Source: Shouchella xiaoxiensis
Lineage (GTDB): Bacteria > Bacillota > Bacilli > Bacillales > Bacillaceae_D
Length of the DNA: 64,000 nt
Assembly: GCF_016907895.1 (NCBI RefSeq)
Contig: NZ_JAFBCV010000009.1
Span: forward strand, 62,001 to 126,000
Direction: 5' to 3'
Below the pieces are notes generated by a model that saw only the letters and a list, made by a program, of their open reading frames with translations, did no database searches and was not told the DNA's origin. Both the position numbers and the translations under genes were made by a program. Shown here piece by piece: positions 7,285-16,194 of this stretch (the first letter of the stretch is position 1; the number at the start of each line of letters is the position of its first letter).

Positions 7285-9336
7285 TTATTCCTCCTCATAA
7301 AAGTTTGGTTTATGGGTCGTTTTCTTAATCCATTTATCAAATAAAAGCAGCATCGCCGGTAGAAATGCGATAACAAGGATAAACGCAAGTGCCGCACCTC
7401 TTCCAAGCAGCAAACCAATGGACGATACGGTCGGATTGGATGACGTAAACCATAGGATAAATCCAACGCTCGATAAAATAGATGCCGAAATAATGATGGA
7501 AAAGATCTTTTCATCTAAAGCTTTTTTCATTGCTTGATAGGCTGGCATCGTTTGCCGGTGGTGCTTATACGTTTCCATCAGCAGGATGCCGTAATCGATT
7601 GTGGCGGCAAGCTGGACCGTACTGACAATCAAATAACCAACAAATACAAGCGGATCATTCGTGAAGTAAGGAATAGCTAGATTGATCCAGACAGCTGCTT
7701 GAATGGTCAGAAGCAGTATGATCGGAATCGTCAGCGAGCGGAATGTAATCATCAGCACGATCGCAATCGTAACAATCGTCATGATGTTGACGACTTGATT
7801 ATCTTTCGTTACCGTCTCGCGCATGTCGTAGAGCGTCACGCTTTCTCCTAAACTATACGCAGCGTCTCCGTAATAAGAGGAAGCTAGATTACGTACGTCT
7901 TCGACAAGTTGAAATGGAATATCGCCTTCTACACCTGCATCAGTAAAAACCATGATCCGACTGTAGTTTTCCGATTGAAATTCACTTGTAATTGACTCAT
8001 CGAGAAAGTCTGCGGGGATGGCTGCCCCAATCATATTTGTATAGGACATCACAGAGTCAACGTTTGTTAAGCTTTCTAAGTCCGCCACAAGTTCTTCTTC
8101 TACGCCAACGTCATCGTTTGGTACAAGCATGACAATAGGTGTTGACTGGCCGAACGTGTCTTCAATTAGCTGGGCGTCTGCACCTGCCCGTGTTGTTTCT
8201 GGCAGATCGCCTAGTCCGTAGATAAAGGATGTGCTGCCTTGCGCAAGAAAGCTTGGGACAATAAGTAAGAAAACGAGCACAAGTGCTGGAACCCGGAATT
8301 TTAAGATCTTTCCACCGACACCGGAAAAGCTTGGAATAAGGCTCTTATGCTGTGTCTTCTCAATCCATTTATAAAGATAGAGCGTTAAGGCAGGTAATAG
8401 GACTACAACTGAAATAAAGGAGAGTACAATTCCTTTGACTAGGTTAAGACCGAGATCGGCACCAATTTGAAAGTCCATTAGCATGAGCGACATAAAGCCA
8501 AAGAAGGTCGTAACCGCACTGACAAAAATAACAGGGAACGAAGACTTCATCGCATTTGCCATCGCTTGTTCAGGTGAATGGCCTTTTTTCAGTTCGTCTG
8601 AGAAATTATGAAGCAGAAATATTGCATAATCGAGCGAAACGGCGAGCTGCAAGATTGGTGCAACGGACTGGGTGACAAACGAAATTTCTCCTAAAAAGAT
8701 GTTTGTACCTAAGTTGATCAACACCGATACGCCGATAGCAACTAAGAAAAAGAGCGGCTCTGCCCAAGAATTGGTTGATAACACTAAAATGATAATAATA
8801 ATCGGAATAAGTAAGGCGGCGGCATAAAAAGATTCCGTCCCGGCCATGTTCTGTGAAGTCGCTGTGTTTACTGCTTCACCAGAAGCGGCGTTCTCCTCAC
8901 CAATTAAGGTGTAGATCGAGTCGACGGCCTCAACTTCTGCACCGCTTTCGATCGTAAGTGAAAAAAGAGCGTGGCCATCCTGATAGTAGGAGGACGTTAA
9001 GTCCGTGTCGACCATTTCGAGCGGAATGCGCGTATCAATCACATCATCGAGCCAGACAACGTCGCTCACACCATCGATCGAAGCTAAGTCTTCTTTGTAT
9101 TGCAAAGCTTCCTGAATGGATACATCTTGAATAAGCACGTTGGTGTTGGGGATGGTTGCGGTGAATTCCTCTTCCATTACCTCCAAGGCCTCTGTTGATG
9201 GCGCATCATCAGGTAAATAATCGACCATATTGTAATTGATTGAAACAAAAAACTGCGAAACTATTGAAAGGACGGTCACGATGGCAAAGATAAGGACGAC
9301 CGCCTTTTTATGGCGTATGATTTTATTAATTAACAA
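7285..9336 (-). CDS. MMPL/RND-family exporter
   Basis: The 683-residue protein has the duplicated RND/MMPL layout: an N-terminal helix, an extracellular domain of about 130 residues, six helices, a second helix plus extracellular domain, and six more helices. Conserved transmembrane stretches such as LAVSLDYAIFLLHNF and LAATIDYGILLMETY carry the Asp-Tyr pair used for proton relay in this family. It resembles B. subtilis YdfJ. The substrate is unknown; lipids or hydrophobic toxicants are typical. It starts with TTG preceded by GGGGA. It heads a two-gene operon controlled by the divergent TetR gene. Confidence 0.85.
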   Translation of the reverse strand: MLINKIIRHKKAVVLIFAIVTVLSIVSQFFVSINYNMVDYLPDDAPSTEALEVMEEEFTATIPNTNVLIQDVSIQEALQYKEDLASIDGVSDVVWLDDVIDTRIPLEMVDTDLTSSYYQDGHALFSLTIESGAEVEAVDSIYTLIGEENAASGEAVNTATSQNMAGTESFYAAALLIPIIIIILVLSTNSWAEPLFFLVAIGVSVLINLGTNIFLGEISFVTQSVAPILQLAVSLDYAIFLLHNFSDELKKGHSPEQAMANAMKSSFPVIFVSAVTTFFGFMSLMLMDFQIGADLGLNLVKGIVLSFISVVVLLPALTLYLYKWIEKTQHKSLIPSFSGVGGKILKFRVPALVLVFLLIVPSFLAQGSTSFIYGLGDLPETTRAGADAQLIEDTFGQSTPIVMLVPNDDVGVEEELVADLESLTNVDSVMSYTNMIGAAIPADFLDESITSEFQSENYSRIMVFTDAGVEGDIPFQLVEDVRNLASSYYGDAAYSLGESVTLYDMRETVTKDNQVVNIMTIVTIAIVLMITFRSLTIPIILLLTIQAAVWINLAIPYFTNDPLVFVGYLIVSTVQLAATIDYGILLMETYKHHRQTMPAYQAMKKALDEKIFSIIISASILSSVGFILWFTSSNPTVSSIGLLLGRGAALAFILVIAFLPAMLLLFDKWIKKTTHKPNFYEEE

Positions 9337-9396
9337 GGATTTCCCCCACTCTGTATTGACTTCAACCTCAATTCATTTAACATTATATCTACACCG

Positions 9397-9412
9397 TGTT
9401 GTCCAAACAACA
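9397..9412. promoter_or_regulatory. Small inverted repeat in the tetR-MMPL intergenic region
   Basis: TGTTG and CAACA arms with a 6-base spacer lie 12 bases to the left of the longer palindrome. It may be an accessory operator. The short arms make chance occurrence likely. Confidence 0.25.
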
Positions 9413-9423
9413 AACAGTTGATT

Positions 9424-9451
9424 AAAATCTGTTTAATGTGCAACAGATTTT
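9424..9451. promoter_or_regulatory. Probable TetR operator
   Basis: A perfect inverted repeat with ten-base arms, AAAATCTGTT (9424-9433) and AACAGATTTT (9442-9451), and an 8-base spacer lies between the divergent MMPL and tetR genes. This is the usual place and size for a TetR-family operator controlling both directions. Confidence 0.65.
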
Positions 9452-9492
9452 CAGAATATGTTGGCTAATTTAGAAAAAGGGTGTGAGATGAA

Positions 9493-10053
9493 GTGGTAGA
9501 CCGCAGAAAAAAATTTACAAGAATGGTATTAAGAGAAGCGCTGATGGATTTGTTAAAGGAAAAGACCATTACAGCGGTGACGGTGAAGGAAATCTGTGAG
9601 CTTGCCGACATCAATCGCTCAACATTTTACAGTCACTATTTCGATCAGTATGACCTGCTGTCGAAAATATCGGAAGAAGTGGTTGCCGATATGTATGAGA
9701 CGTTAAATGAGTATAGCTTTAAAAAAAATGAAGAAGCCTTACAAATGACGGAAAAAATTATGGAATACGTTGCTGAGAAAAGCGACATTTGCCAAATTCT
9801 TTTAAGCGATAATGGCGACAGTACATTTAAAAAACGAGTCATTCATCTGACGAAAAATTTTATTATGGAAAAATGGATCGACGAGCACCAGCTAGAAGGG
9901 GAGCTGTCTGAATACATTCCGCTATTAGTCGTCAGTGGAGCGATTGATGCAATTGAAAGCTGGTTGAAAAACGGGATGAACGAGTCTCCTCAAGAGATGG
10001 CTACAGTGATTCATCACTTCACTAATTATGGGTTATCGGGTTTTAGTAAATAA
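9493..10053 (+). CDS. TetR/AcrR-family repressor
   Basis: The 186-residue regulator has an N-terminal helix-turn-helix of the TetR class (residues about 8-55, with TVKEICELADINRSTFYSHY) and a variable all-helical C-terminal ligand domain. The start is GTG at 9493. It is transcribed divergently from the MMPL exporter operon across a 156-base region containing a 10+10 inverted repeat, so it very probably represses that operon and itself until a ligand binds. Confidence 0.85.
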   Translation: MVDRRKKFTRMVLREALMDLLKEKTITAVTVKEICELADINRSTFYSHYFDQYDLLSKISEEVVADMYETLNEYSFKKNEEALQMTEKIMEYVAEKSDICQILLSDNGDSTFKKRVIHLTKNFIMEKWIDEHQLEGELSEYIPLLVVSGAIDAIESWLKNGMNESPQEMATVIHHFTNYGLSGFSK

Positions 10054-10056
10054 AAG

Positions 10057-10089
10057 ACAAAGTCATCATCAGCGCGATGATGACTTTGT
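10057..10089. terminator. Bidirectional terminator
   Basis: Fourteen-base perfect arms (ACAAAGTCATCATC / GATGATGACTTTGT) with a 5-base loop sit between the convergent tetR and beta-xylosidase genes. Confidence 0.9.
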
Positions 10090-10094
10090 TAGTT

Positions 10095-11702
10095 TTATGC
10101 GTGGCTTTTATAGCTGAAGTAATCAAAGTCGGCATGGAGGTTCTCACCAGAAGTATCTTGACATTGCATGCCAACAAACGCCCCTGTAAAAAAACCACCT
10201 CCACGAATATAATCATCCGATAGTTTATAGGAATCAAATGAAACATCAAGCTCGTTCCATGTTGTTCCGTCAAAAGAATAGGAATAGCGATAGGTCTGCA
10301 CGTCAACGTTAACACGCATGTAAACGTATTCAGTTGATTCCGGAACGGTAATTACCTCAGCTAAACGTGGCTCGCTGTACGTTCCGTTATCACATGCCGA
10401 AAGCTGGAGAATTCGTCCTTTCTGTTCATCCCAAGTAATTTGGAGAGCGGTCCAGTTTTCCGTATTGTAATAGTTTACGAGACCTGCTGCTTGCTGAAAG
10501 CTGTCTGGACGAAAGGCGAGCTTGGTTTCTGCTTGGAAGCGAAAGTGCTGCCAGCGTCGTGCAACAAAGGCCTGCGTAAATAACGATGTGAGCGATTCTT
10601 TACCGTATAGTCGCAGATGACCTGAATGATCGGTTGTGTTACCAATTTTTTTATCGATCGGAATGCGCAACGTCTGATAGTCTAATCGTAGCTCGCTGTC
10701 GCTAAAATCATCTTTTTCAGCAGGCTGGTCCCAGCTAACTTCTGCGATTGCTGGCCCCTCAATTGATAACGATGGTTCATTTCCACCGACAACGTATGGC
10801 CAGTCTTCCTGCCATTCTAACCGCTGAATGGCGGTTTCTCGTCCTAATGGGCAAAAGCCTCTTGATAGATAAACAGATTGATTGTCTCGGGGCAGCGGAC
10901 GTCCAGTTAAGTGAACAAGAAACCATTCATCTGTGTGCGTCTGCACAATCGATGCGTGCCCAGCTTTTTGTAACGGATTTCGCGGAGCTGTGTAAGACGA
11001 TATAAGCGGATTGCTTGGATGGACCGTGTAGGGACCCCAGATGTTTTCTGCGCGAGCAATCGTTGACTGATGTTCAAAACGCGTTCCGCCCTCAGCTGTT
11101 AATAAATAATAAAAGCCATTGATCTTATACAGATGAGGCGCTTCAGTCAGCTTCACGTCTGTTCCTTTGAAGATGATTTCTTTCTTTCCGACCAATTTTC
11201 GCTGTTCAGCATCAAACTCCTGCATGACGATGCCGTGAAAGGCGTGGTTTGGCTGACGGTGATCCCAGACCATGTTAACAAAATACTTTTTCCCATCTTC
11301 GTCATGAAATAAAGATGGATCAAAACCAGAGCTGTTCAGGTGACTCGGCTCGGACCAGTCCCCATCAATTGTTTCAGAAGTAACCAAATAGTTGTGGCAG
11401 TCTTTCCATTGTCCGTTTGTTACTTTTACGTCCGTGTAAATGAGCCAAAACTGTCCGTCTGCATAAGAGAGAGCAGGGGCCCATACGCCGCCCGAGTTAG
11501 GGTTCCCCTTCATATCAAGCTGGCTGACTCTGTTTAATGGTCGTGAAACCAAATTCCAGTGCTTTAAATCCTTAGAGTGGTAAATGCCGACTCCGGGAAA
11601 CCATTCAAATGTAGAAACAGCAATATAGTAATCTTCTCCAACTCGACAAATACTTGGATCTGGGTTAAAGCCGGTTAAAATCGGATTTTCAATCGTTGCC
11701 AT
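10095..11702 (-). CDS. xynB: GH43 beta-xylosidase
   Basis: Hydrolyses xylo-oligosaccharides to xylose from the non-reducing end. The 535-residue protein shows the GH43 five-blade propeller triad: Asp15 (NPDPS), Asp128 (GFDPSLF) and Glu187 (TEAPHLY), at almost the classical spacing of XynB enzymes. A C-terminal beta-sandwich domain (about residues 330-535) is typical of this subfamily. There is no signal peptide, so it acts in the cytoplasm on imported oligomers. It starts 28 bases after xylR with AAAGGTGG upstream and is probably co-transcribed with xylR under the XylR operator. Confidence 0.9.
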   Translation of the reverse strand: MATIENPILTGFNPDPSICRVGEDYYIAVSTFEWFPGVGIYHSKDLKHWNLVSRPLNRVSQLDMKGNPNSGGVWAPALSYADGQFWLIYTDVKVTNGQWKDCHNYLVTSETIDGDWSEPSHLNSSGFDPSLFHDEDGKKYFVNMVWDHRQPNHAFHGIVMQEFDAEQRKLVGKKEIIFKGTDVKLTEAPHLYKINGFYYLLTAEGGTRFEHQSTIARAENIWGPYTVHPSNPLISSYTAPRNPLQKAGHASIVQTHTDEWFLVHLTGRPLPRDNQSVYLSRGFCPLGRETAIQRLEWQEDWPYVVGGNEPSLSIEGPAIAEVSWDQPAEKDDFSDSELRLDYQTLRIPIDKKIGNTTDHSGHLRLYGKESLTSLFTQAFVARRWQHFRFQAETKLAFRPDSFQQAAGLVNYYNTENWTALQITWDEQKGRILQLSACDNGTYSEPRLAEVITVPESTEYVYMRVNVDVQTYRYSYSFDGTTWNELDVSFDSYKLSDDYIRGGGFFTGAFVGMQCQDTSGENLHADFDYFSYKSHA

Positions 11703-11730
11703 GTGAATTCCACCTTTTTATAGAATGTAT

Positions 11731-12912
11731 TTACGCCTGGCTTTGCAAATGAAGTTTAATAAAATGTTCAGTTGAAAAAGCGGAAACGCCAAGTGCGGCC
11801 GAGCGGATGTTTAACTCGGAAAAGTGAATTTTTGGAACGGCCTCCGGGTTTGTTAATTTGGAGCTCTGTAGCTGTTTATGAAGGTCGTCTGCAATCCACT
11901 TCCGCAAGCTTGCCAGTCGGTTTCCGATAATAAGCTGTTCCGGATTAAAAATCGTAATAATGTTTTTAAGACCAATAGCTAAATTTCGGCTTAATAGACT
12001 AAGTAATTGCGTTGTTTTAGAATCATTTGCTTCCGCTAGATCAATAAGGGCCTCTAACGTAAGGGACTCCTTGCTTATACCAGCATCTTCAGCCATTTTT
12101 AGTAGCGCTCTTTCCGAAGCGTACAGCTCCCAACACCCTTGATTGCCACAGTTACATGTCGGTCCGTCCATTTGAATCGTCATGTGACCAAGTTCACCGG
12201 ACAGACCGTCCTGACCTAGATAAAGCTTATTGTTCAATATTAAGCCAACACCAATCCCGATCCCGCCACTAATATAGACTTGGTTTGTATAGGCTTGACC
12301 AGCTCCAAAGCGTTTTTCTCCATAAGCACCGGCATTTGCCTCGTTTTGAATAATGACCGGTAAACGAAACATTTCTTCCATAATCGATTTCAGTTCAACG
12401 TTTTTCCAACCGAGGTTTGGTGCGAGCAAAACCTGACCAGTTTTACTAATCGTTCCGGGTACACCAATCCCAATGCCAACAACACCGTACGTACTCGGTG
12501 GAGCTGCTTTGATTAGACCGTCAATTACTTTCGTTAGATGGTCTAACGTAATGTCAAAAGCGGTTTCATTAATCGTAATTCGTTTTTCCAAGACTATATC
12601 GCCTTCAAGATCGGTTAGAAGTGCAAGAATGTAGTTCACGCCAATATCGATGCCGACAGCGTACCCTGCAGTCTTATGGAAAAGCAGCATAACCGGCCTT
12701 CTTCCACCATTCGAGATGCCTGGTCCTGATTCAAGAATGATTTTTTCATCAAGCAGTTCACTGACAAGTGAAGAAACCGTTCCTTTGTTTAAGCCCGTTT
12801 CACTCGCCAATGTCGCTCTTGAAATGGGGTATGAGTCTTTAATTGCGTGCAAAATTAATGATTTATTGCGCTGTTTTACAACATGCTGATTAAATGTTTG
12901 AATCAAAAACGA
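11731..12912 (-). CDS. xylR: Xylose repressor XylR (ROK family)
   Basis: Represses xylose genes and releases DNA on binding xylose. The N-terminal winged helix (ISRATLASETGLNKGTVSSL) matches Bacillus XylR, and the ROK domain carries the zinc signature CNCGNQGCWELYAS. The open frame extends to an ATG at 12981, but the GTG at 12912 is preferred. It has an AAGG-type site just upstream, it gives the length of known XylR proteins (393 aa), and the far ATG has no Shine-Dalgarno sequence and would sit at the predicted transcription start. It is divergent from the sugar importer/xylA operon and followed by xynB. Confidence 0.85.
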   Translation of the reverse strand, partial: SFLIQTFNQHVVKQRNKSLILHAIKDSYPISRATLASETGLNKGTVSSLVSELLDEKIILESGPGISNGGRRPVMLLFHKTAGYAVGIDIGVNYILALLTDLEGDIVLEKRITINETAFDITLDHLTKVIDGLIKAAPPSTYGVVGIGIGVPGTISKTGQVLLAPNLGWKNVELKSIMEEMFRLPVIIQNEANAGAYGEKRFGAGQAYTNQVYISGGIGIGVGLILNNKLYLGQDGLSGELGHMTIQMDGPTCNCGNQGCWELYASERALLKMAEDAGISKESLTLEALIDLAEANDSKTTQLLSLLSRNLAIGLKNIITIFNPEQLIIGNRLASLRKWIADDLHKQLQSSKLTNPEAVPKIHFSELNIRSAALGVSAFSTEHFIKLHLQSQA

Positions 12913-12992
12913 CACGTCCTTCCAGCTTTCCTTGTAATCAATTATGTCTAGTATAAACGATTCAACCATTTCATTACGCATGATCTTTTTTT

Positions 12993-13021
12993 AGTATACA
13001 CTTTGTTTGTTCACTAGACAA
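12993..13021 (-). promoter_or_regulatory. xylR-xynB promoter
   Basis: On the minus strand, TTGTCT (13016-13021), a 17-base spacer and TATACT (12993-12998). Transcription would begin close to 12985, giving a leader of about 70 bases before the preferred GTG start of xylR. Confidence 0.65.
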
Positions 13022-13026
13022 ACAAT
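13002..13026. promoter_or_regulatory. XylR operator (xylO) between divergent promoters
   Basis: TTTGTTTG (13002-13009) and CAAACAAT (13019-13026) are separated by nine bases, the same 8-9-8 geometry and half-site (TTnGTTTG) as the Bacillus xylO consensus. It overlaps the -35 region of both divergent promoters, so one bound XylR can shut off both directions. Confidence 0.75.
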
Positions 13027-13043
13027 CTTTCTCATGCTATTCT
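13015..13043 (+). promoter_or_regulatory. Promoter of the importer-xylA operon
   Basis: TAGACA (13015-13020), a 17-base spacer and TATTCT (13038-13043). Its -35 box lies inside the XylR operator. Confidence 0.55.
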
Positions 13044-13099
13044 AACAATTAGCTAGAGGAAAGACCACTTTTTTTAAAAAAAGAGGAGGAAGGTCAATA

Positions 13100-14389
13100 A
13101 TGAAAAAGAAAGCGCTTACGCTTGTTTCGGTTTTGAGTGCATCATTCGTTGTTGTAGGCTGCTCGGGTTCAAATGACGGGACTGGCACAACAGGAGATGG
13201 TGCAACAGTTGAGTTTATGCATTTATGGCCACAAGGTAGTTCGGCTGAACATCATCGCATTGTGAATGAGATTATTTCTGACTTTGAAGAAGAAACGGAT
13301 ATTTCAATCGATTTACAAGTATTAAGCAATGAACAATATAAAGATCAAATTACAATCCTATCAACCTCAAATGAACTGCCTGATGTTGGCATGACATGGG
13401 CAGCCGGATATTTAGATCCGTTTGTAGAAGGAAATAAATTTACGCCGTTAGATGATTTACTAGATGATGGATTAAGAGATCAGTTTGTTGCTGGAACTGT
13501 AGAAGCCTATGAAAAAGATGATCAAACCTATGGATTGCCGCTTGAGTTAAATACGGTATACGTCTATTACAATCAAACAATATTTGATCAGTATGGATTA
13601 GAGGAACCCCAAACGTACGATGAATTTCTTGATGTGATCAGTACGCTGAATGAAAACGGAGAGAATCCGATTGCGCTTGGAAACCGGGACCGCTGGACAG
13701 GATCGATGTGGTACATGTACTTTGCTGATCGAATTGGCGGAAGCGATACGTTAACAGAGGCAATCGACCGCACGGGAACATTTGAAGATCCAGCATTAGT
13801 AGAAGCTGCGGCGAAAGTGCAGGAACTCGTTGAGCAGGATGCTTTTGTAAACGGTTTTAATGGTCTTGCTGATGAGGAAGCAAAGAGCATGTTTATGAAT
13901 GAGCAGGCGGCGATGTACATGATTGCAACGTGGGATTTGCCGAACTTTACAACGAATGAAGATGTGCCACAGGAATTTAGAGACAGCGTCGGCTATTTTA
14001 AATTCCCAACAGTCGATGGATCAGGTGAAACGAACAGTTTTGTTGGTGGGCCTGGCGTAGGGTTATTTGTTAGTGATGATTCGGATGTTCAAGATGAAGC
14101 GAAGCAATTCGCTGCTTATTTTATTGAAGAGTGGGGCGAAAGAGCAGTAGCTGAGGCTGGCGTAATTCCTGCTACGATTGTAGATGGAGAGAGCCTGGAT
14201 CTACCAGATATGTATGTTGATGTTCTTGATGATCTAAACAATGCAACAAACCTAACGCTGTACGCTGATGTACAAATGACGGCTTCTGCTGCTGAAACCC
14301 ATTTGGATTTAATACAATCCTTGTTTGGGATGCAAATTACACCTGAAGAATTTGCGAGTCAGCACGAAAGTGCGTTAGCTTCGGAATAA
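13100..14389 (+). CDS. CUT1 sugar-binding lipoprotein (xylo-oligosaccharide type)
   Basis: Extracellular solute-binding lipoprotein of a carbohydrate ABC importer. The lipobox is VVVGC (Cys about residue 21), after a short signal peptide. A flexible acidic/Gly/Thr linker is followed by the bacterial SBP family 1 fold (about 400 residues) with aromatic residues typical of sugar sites. It is first in an operon with two permeases and xylA, and its operator is a XylR site, so xylose oligomers are the likely ligand. GGAGGA precedes the ATG. No ATPase gene is present. A stem-loop follows the gene, which may keep its expression above that of the permeases. Confidence 0.85.
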   Translation: MKKKALTLVSVLSASFVVVGCSGSNDGTGTTGDGATVEFMHLWPQGSSAEHHRIVNEIISDFEEETDISIDLQVLSNEQYKDQITILSTSNELPDVGMTWAAGYLDPFVEGNKFTPLDDLLDDGLRDQFVAGTVEAYEKDDQTYGLPLELNTVYVYYNQTIFDQYGLEEPQTYDEFLDVISTLNENGENPIALGNRDRWTGSMWYMYFADRIGGSDTLTEAIDRTGTFEDPALVEAAAKVQELVEQDAFVNGFNGLADEEAKSMFMNEQAAMYMIATWDLPNFTTNEDVPQEFRDSVGYFKFPTVDGSGETNSFVGGPGVGLFVSDDSDVQDEAKQFAAYFIEEWGERAVAEAGVIPATIVDGESLDLPDMYVDVLDDLNNATNLTLYADVQMTASAAETHLDLIQSLFGMQITPEEFASQHESALASE

Positions 14390-14396
14390 TTACGAT

Positions 14397-14426
14397 ACAG
14401 GCTGTTTCTTTTGGGAAATAGCCTGT
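14397..14426 (+). promoter_or_regulatory. Intercistronic stem-loop after the binding-protein gene
   Basis: ACAGGCTGTTTC (14397-14408) pairs with GAAATAGCCTGT (14415-14426) through one G-U pair and a 6-base loop. There is no T-run, so it probably stabilises the upstream mRNA or only partly terminates. Confidence 0.6.
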
Positions 14427-14456
14427 CTGATTCTTACTTAATTGGGGCTGTGAGCG

Positions 14457-15335
14457 ATGAATAAAGTCATGTCTAACAAGTGGTTTATTACATTATATCT
14501 TTTACCAGCGTTGTTGCTTGTCGGCGTTCTGATATTTATTCCCTTAATTTTGACAGGTTACTATGGCCTTATGGATTGGGATGGAATCGGGGCTATGCAG
14601 TTTATTGGCTTTGAAAATTATGCTCAAGTTCTTGCGGACAACCGCTTTTGGCAGAGTGCAGGGCACTCTTTTCTACTTGCCTTATTTTCTACTTTAAGCT
14701 TGGGACTTTATTTACTCGTTTCAATGATTCTTGCTTCTAAAATAAAGGGAGCAAATTTACTTCGGAAAATTTATTTAATCCCGATGCTCTTATCCTCGGT
14801 AGCGATTGCTCAGCTTTGGATTAAAGTATATAACCCGGCAAATGGGATGTTAAATACGATTCTGGCTTGGTTTGGGGTTGAAAATCCACCGTTATGGTTG
14901 GCCGATCCAAACATTGTGCTGTATTCCATCTTCATTCCGATCTTATGGCAGTATGCAGGCTTTTATATATTGATTTATTACGCGGCTTTGAAAGGTATAC
15001 CAGAGTCAATTGTTGAAGCAGCAAAAATTGATGGAGCTAGTCCGTTGCAAATTGCCTATCGCATCAAGCTACCGCTTATCATGGGGATTGTCAAAGTAAC
15101 GATTGTCTTAGCAATTGTCGGCTCTTTAAAATACTTTGATTTAATCTACGTGATGACAGGTGGAGGACCGAACGGAGCGAGTGAAGTAATGGCTTCCTAT
15201 ATGTACCGACTTGCTTTCGGACAGAATGATTTTGGTTACGGTAGTGCAGTTGGTTTTATGCTCCTGCTTATCACGCTTATTGTGACGTACCTCATTCGGA
15301 AAGTAACGGCAAATAAAGAGGAGATTCAATATTAA
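14457..15335 (+). CDS. CUT1 sugar ABC permease, MalF type
   Basis: A 292-residue integral membrane protein with six predicted helices and the EAA motif (EAAKIDGASPLQIAYRIKLP, residues about 184-203) that contacts the ATPase. It pairs with the next gene to form the transmembrane channel of the importer fed by the binding protein upstream. GGGGCTGTGAG stands before the ATG. Confidence 0.9.
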   Translation: MNKVMSNKWFITLYLLPALLLVGVLIFIPLILTGYYGLMDWDGIGAMQFIGFENYAQVLADNRFWQSAGHSFLLALFSTLSLGLYLLVSMILASKIKGANLLRKIYLIPMLLSSVAIAQLWIKVYNPANGMLNTILAWFGVENPPLWLADPNIVLYSIFIPILWQYAGFYILIYYAALKGIPESIVEAAKIDGASPLQIAYRIKLPLIMGIVKVTIVLAIVGSLKYFDLIYVMTGGGPNGASEVMASYMYRLAFGQNDFGYGSAVGFMLLLITLIVTYLIRKVTANKEEIQY

Positions 15336-15346
15336 GGGGTGATGAG

Positions 15347-16168
15347 ATGAGACGAATAGGCTATTTCTTTTTGTATGTTAGTTTAATTCTTGTTGCGTTG
15401 TTCCAAGTCTTTCCGATTATCTGGTTATTTCTTTTCTCTTTGAAGGATAACCGCGAGATTTTTGCGGGGAATCCGTTTGCGCTTCCGGAGAGTATCCGTT
15501 GGGAGAACTACTTAAGTGTCTGGGAAGCAGGAATTGGACAATATTTCTTTAATAGTGTTTGGATAACGGCGGTCGCCATTCTCTTTACGCTTTTATTTGG
15601 CAGCATGGCCGTGTTCGTGATTACCAGGATGAAGTGGAAGTTGAGCAAGCTTGTACTTGGTTTGTTTATGGTCGGCCTAATGATTCCCATTCATTCGTCC
15701 TTAATCCCGTTATTCAGCATGTTTTTAAACGTAAATTTGATTAATAATCCGTGGTCGATCGTCATTACGTATACGGCATACAATTTGCCGATCACAATGA
15801 TGATTTTGCTTGGATTCTACTATACAATTCCAAGAGAAATTGAAGAAGCTGCTATTATCGACGGAGCATCGCTACACCGCTTGTTTTTTCGGATTCTCTT
15901 GCCAATTACAACGCCGATTTTATCGACAACAGCGATTATTAATATGATTTATAACTGGAATGAATTTGTGTTTGTAAATACGTTTATTAGTTCCGATCGT
16001 TACAAAACGTTGACGGTGGGAATTCAGAACTTTGTCGGCCAGTATATGACCGACTGGGGAGCGATTGGAGCGACGCTCATTATTAGTGTGCTACCAATTC
16101 TAGTTGCTTTCCTCTTCTTCAGTAACAAAATTGTTGAAGGAATTTCGTCAAGCGCGGTAAAAGGGTAA
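15347..16168 (+). CDS. CUT1 sugar ABC permease, MalG type
   Basis: A 273-residue protein with six helices and the EAA loop EEAAIIDGASLHRLFFRILLP. It begins 11 bases after the MalF-type gene with GGGGTGATGAG upstream, so it is translated from the same message. It forms the second half of the channel. The importer's ATPase must come from elsewhere; in Bacilli MsmX-type ATPases commonly serve several CUT1 systems. Confidence 0.9.
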   Translation: MRRIGYFFLYVSLILVALFQVFPIIWLFLFSLKDNREIFAGNPFALPESIRWENYLSVWEAGIGQYFFNSVWITAVAILFTLLFGSMAVFVITRMKWKLSKLVLGLFMVGLMIPIHSSLIPLFSMFLNVNLINNPWSIVITYTAYNLPITMMILLGFYYTIPREIEEAAIIDGASLHRLFFRILLPITTPILSTTAIINMIYNWNEFVFVNTFISSDRYKTLTVGIQNFVGQYMTDWGAIGATLIISVLPILVAFLFFSNKIVEGISSSAVKG

Positions 16169-16194
16169 TGGAATAAAAAATTGGAGGGGTATAC

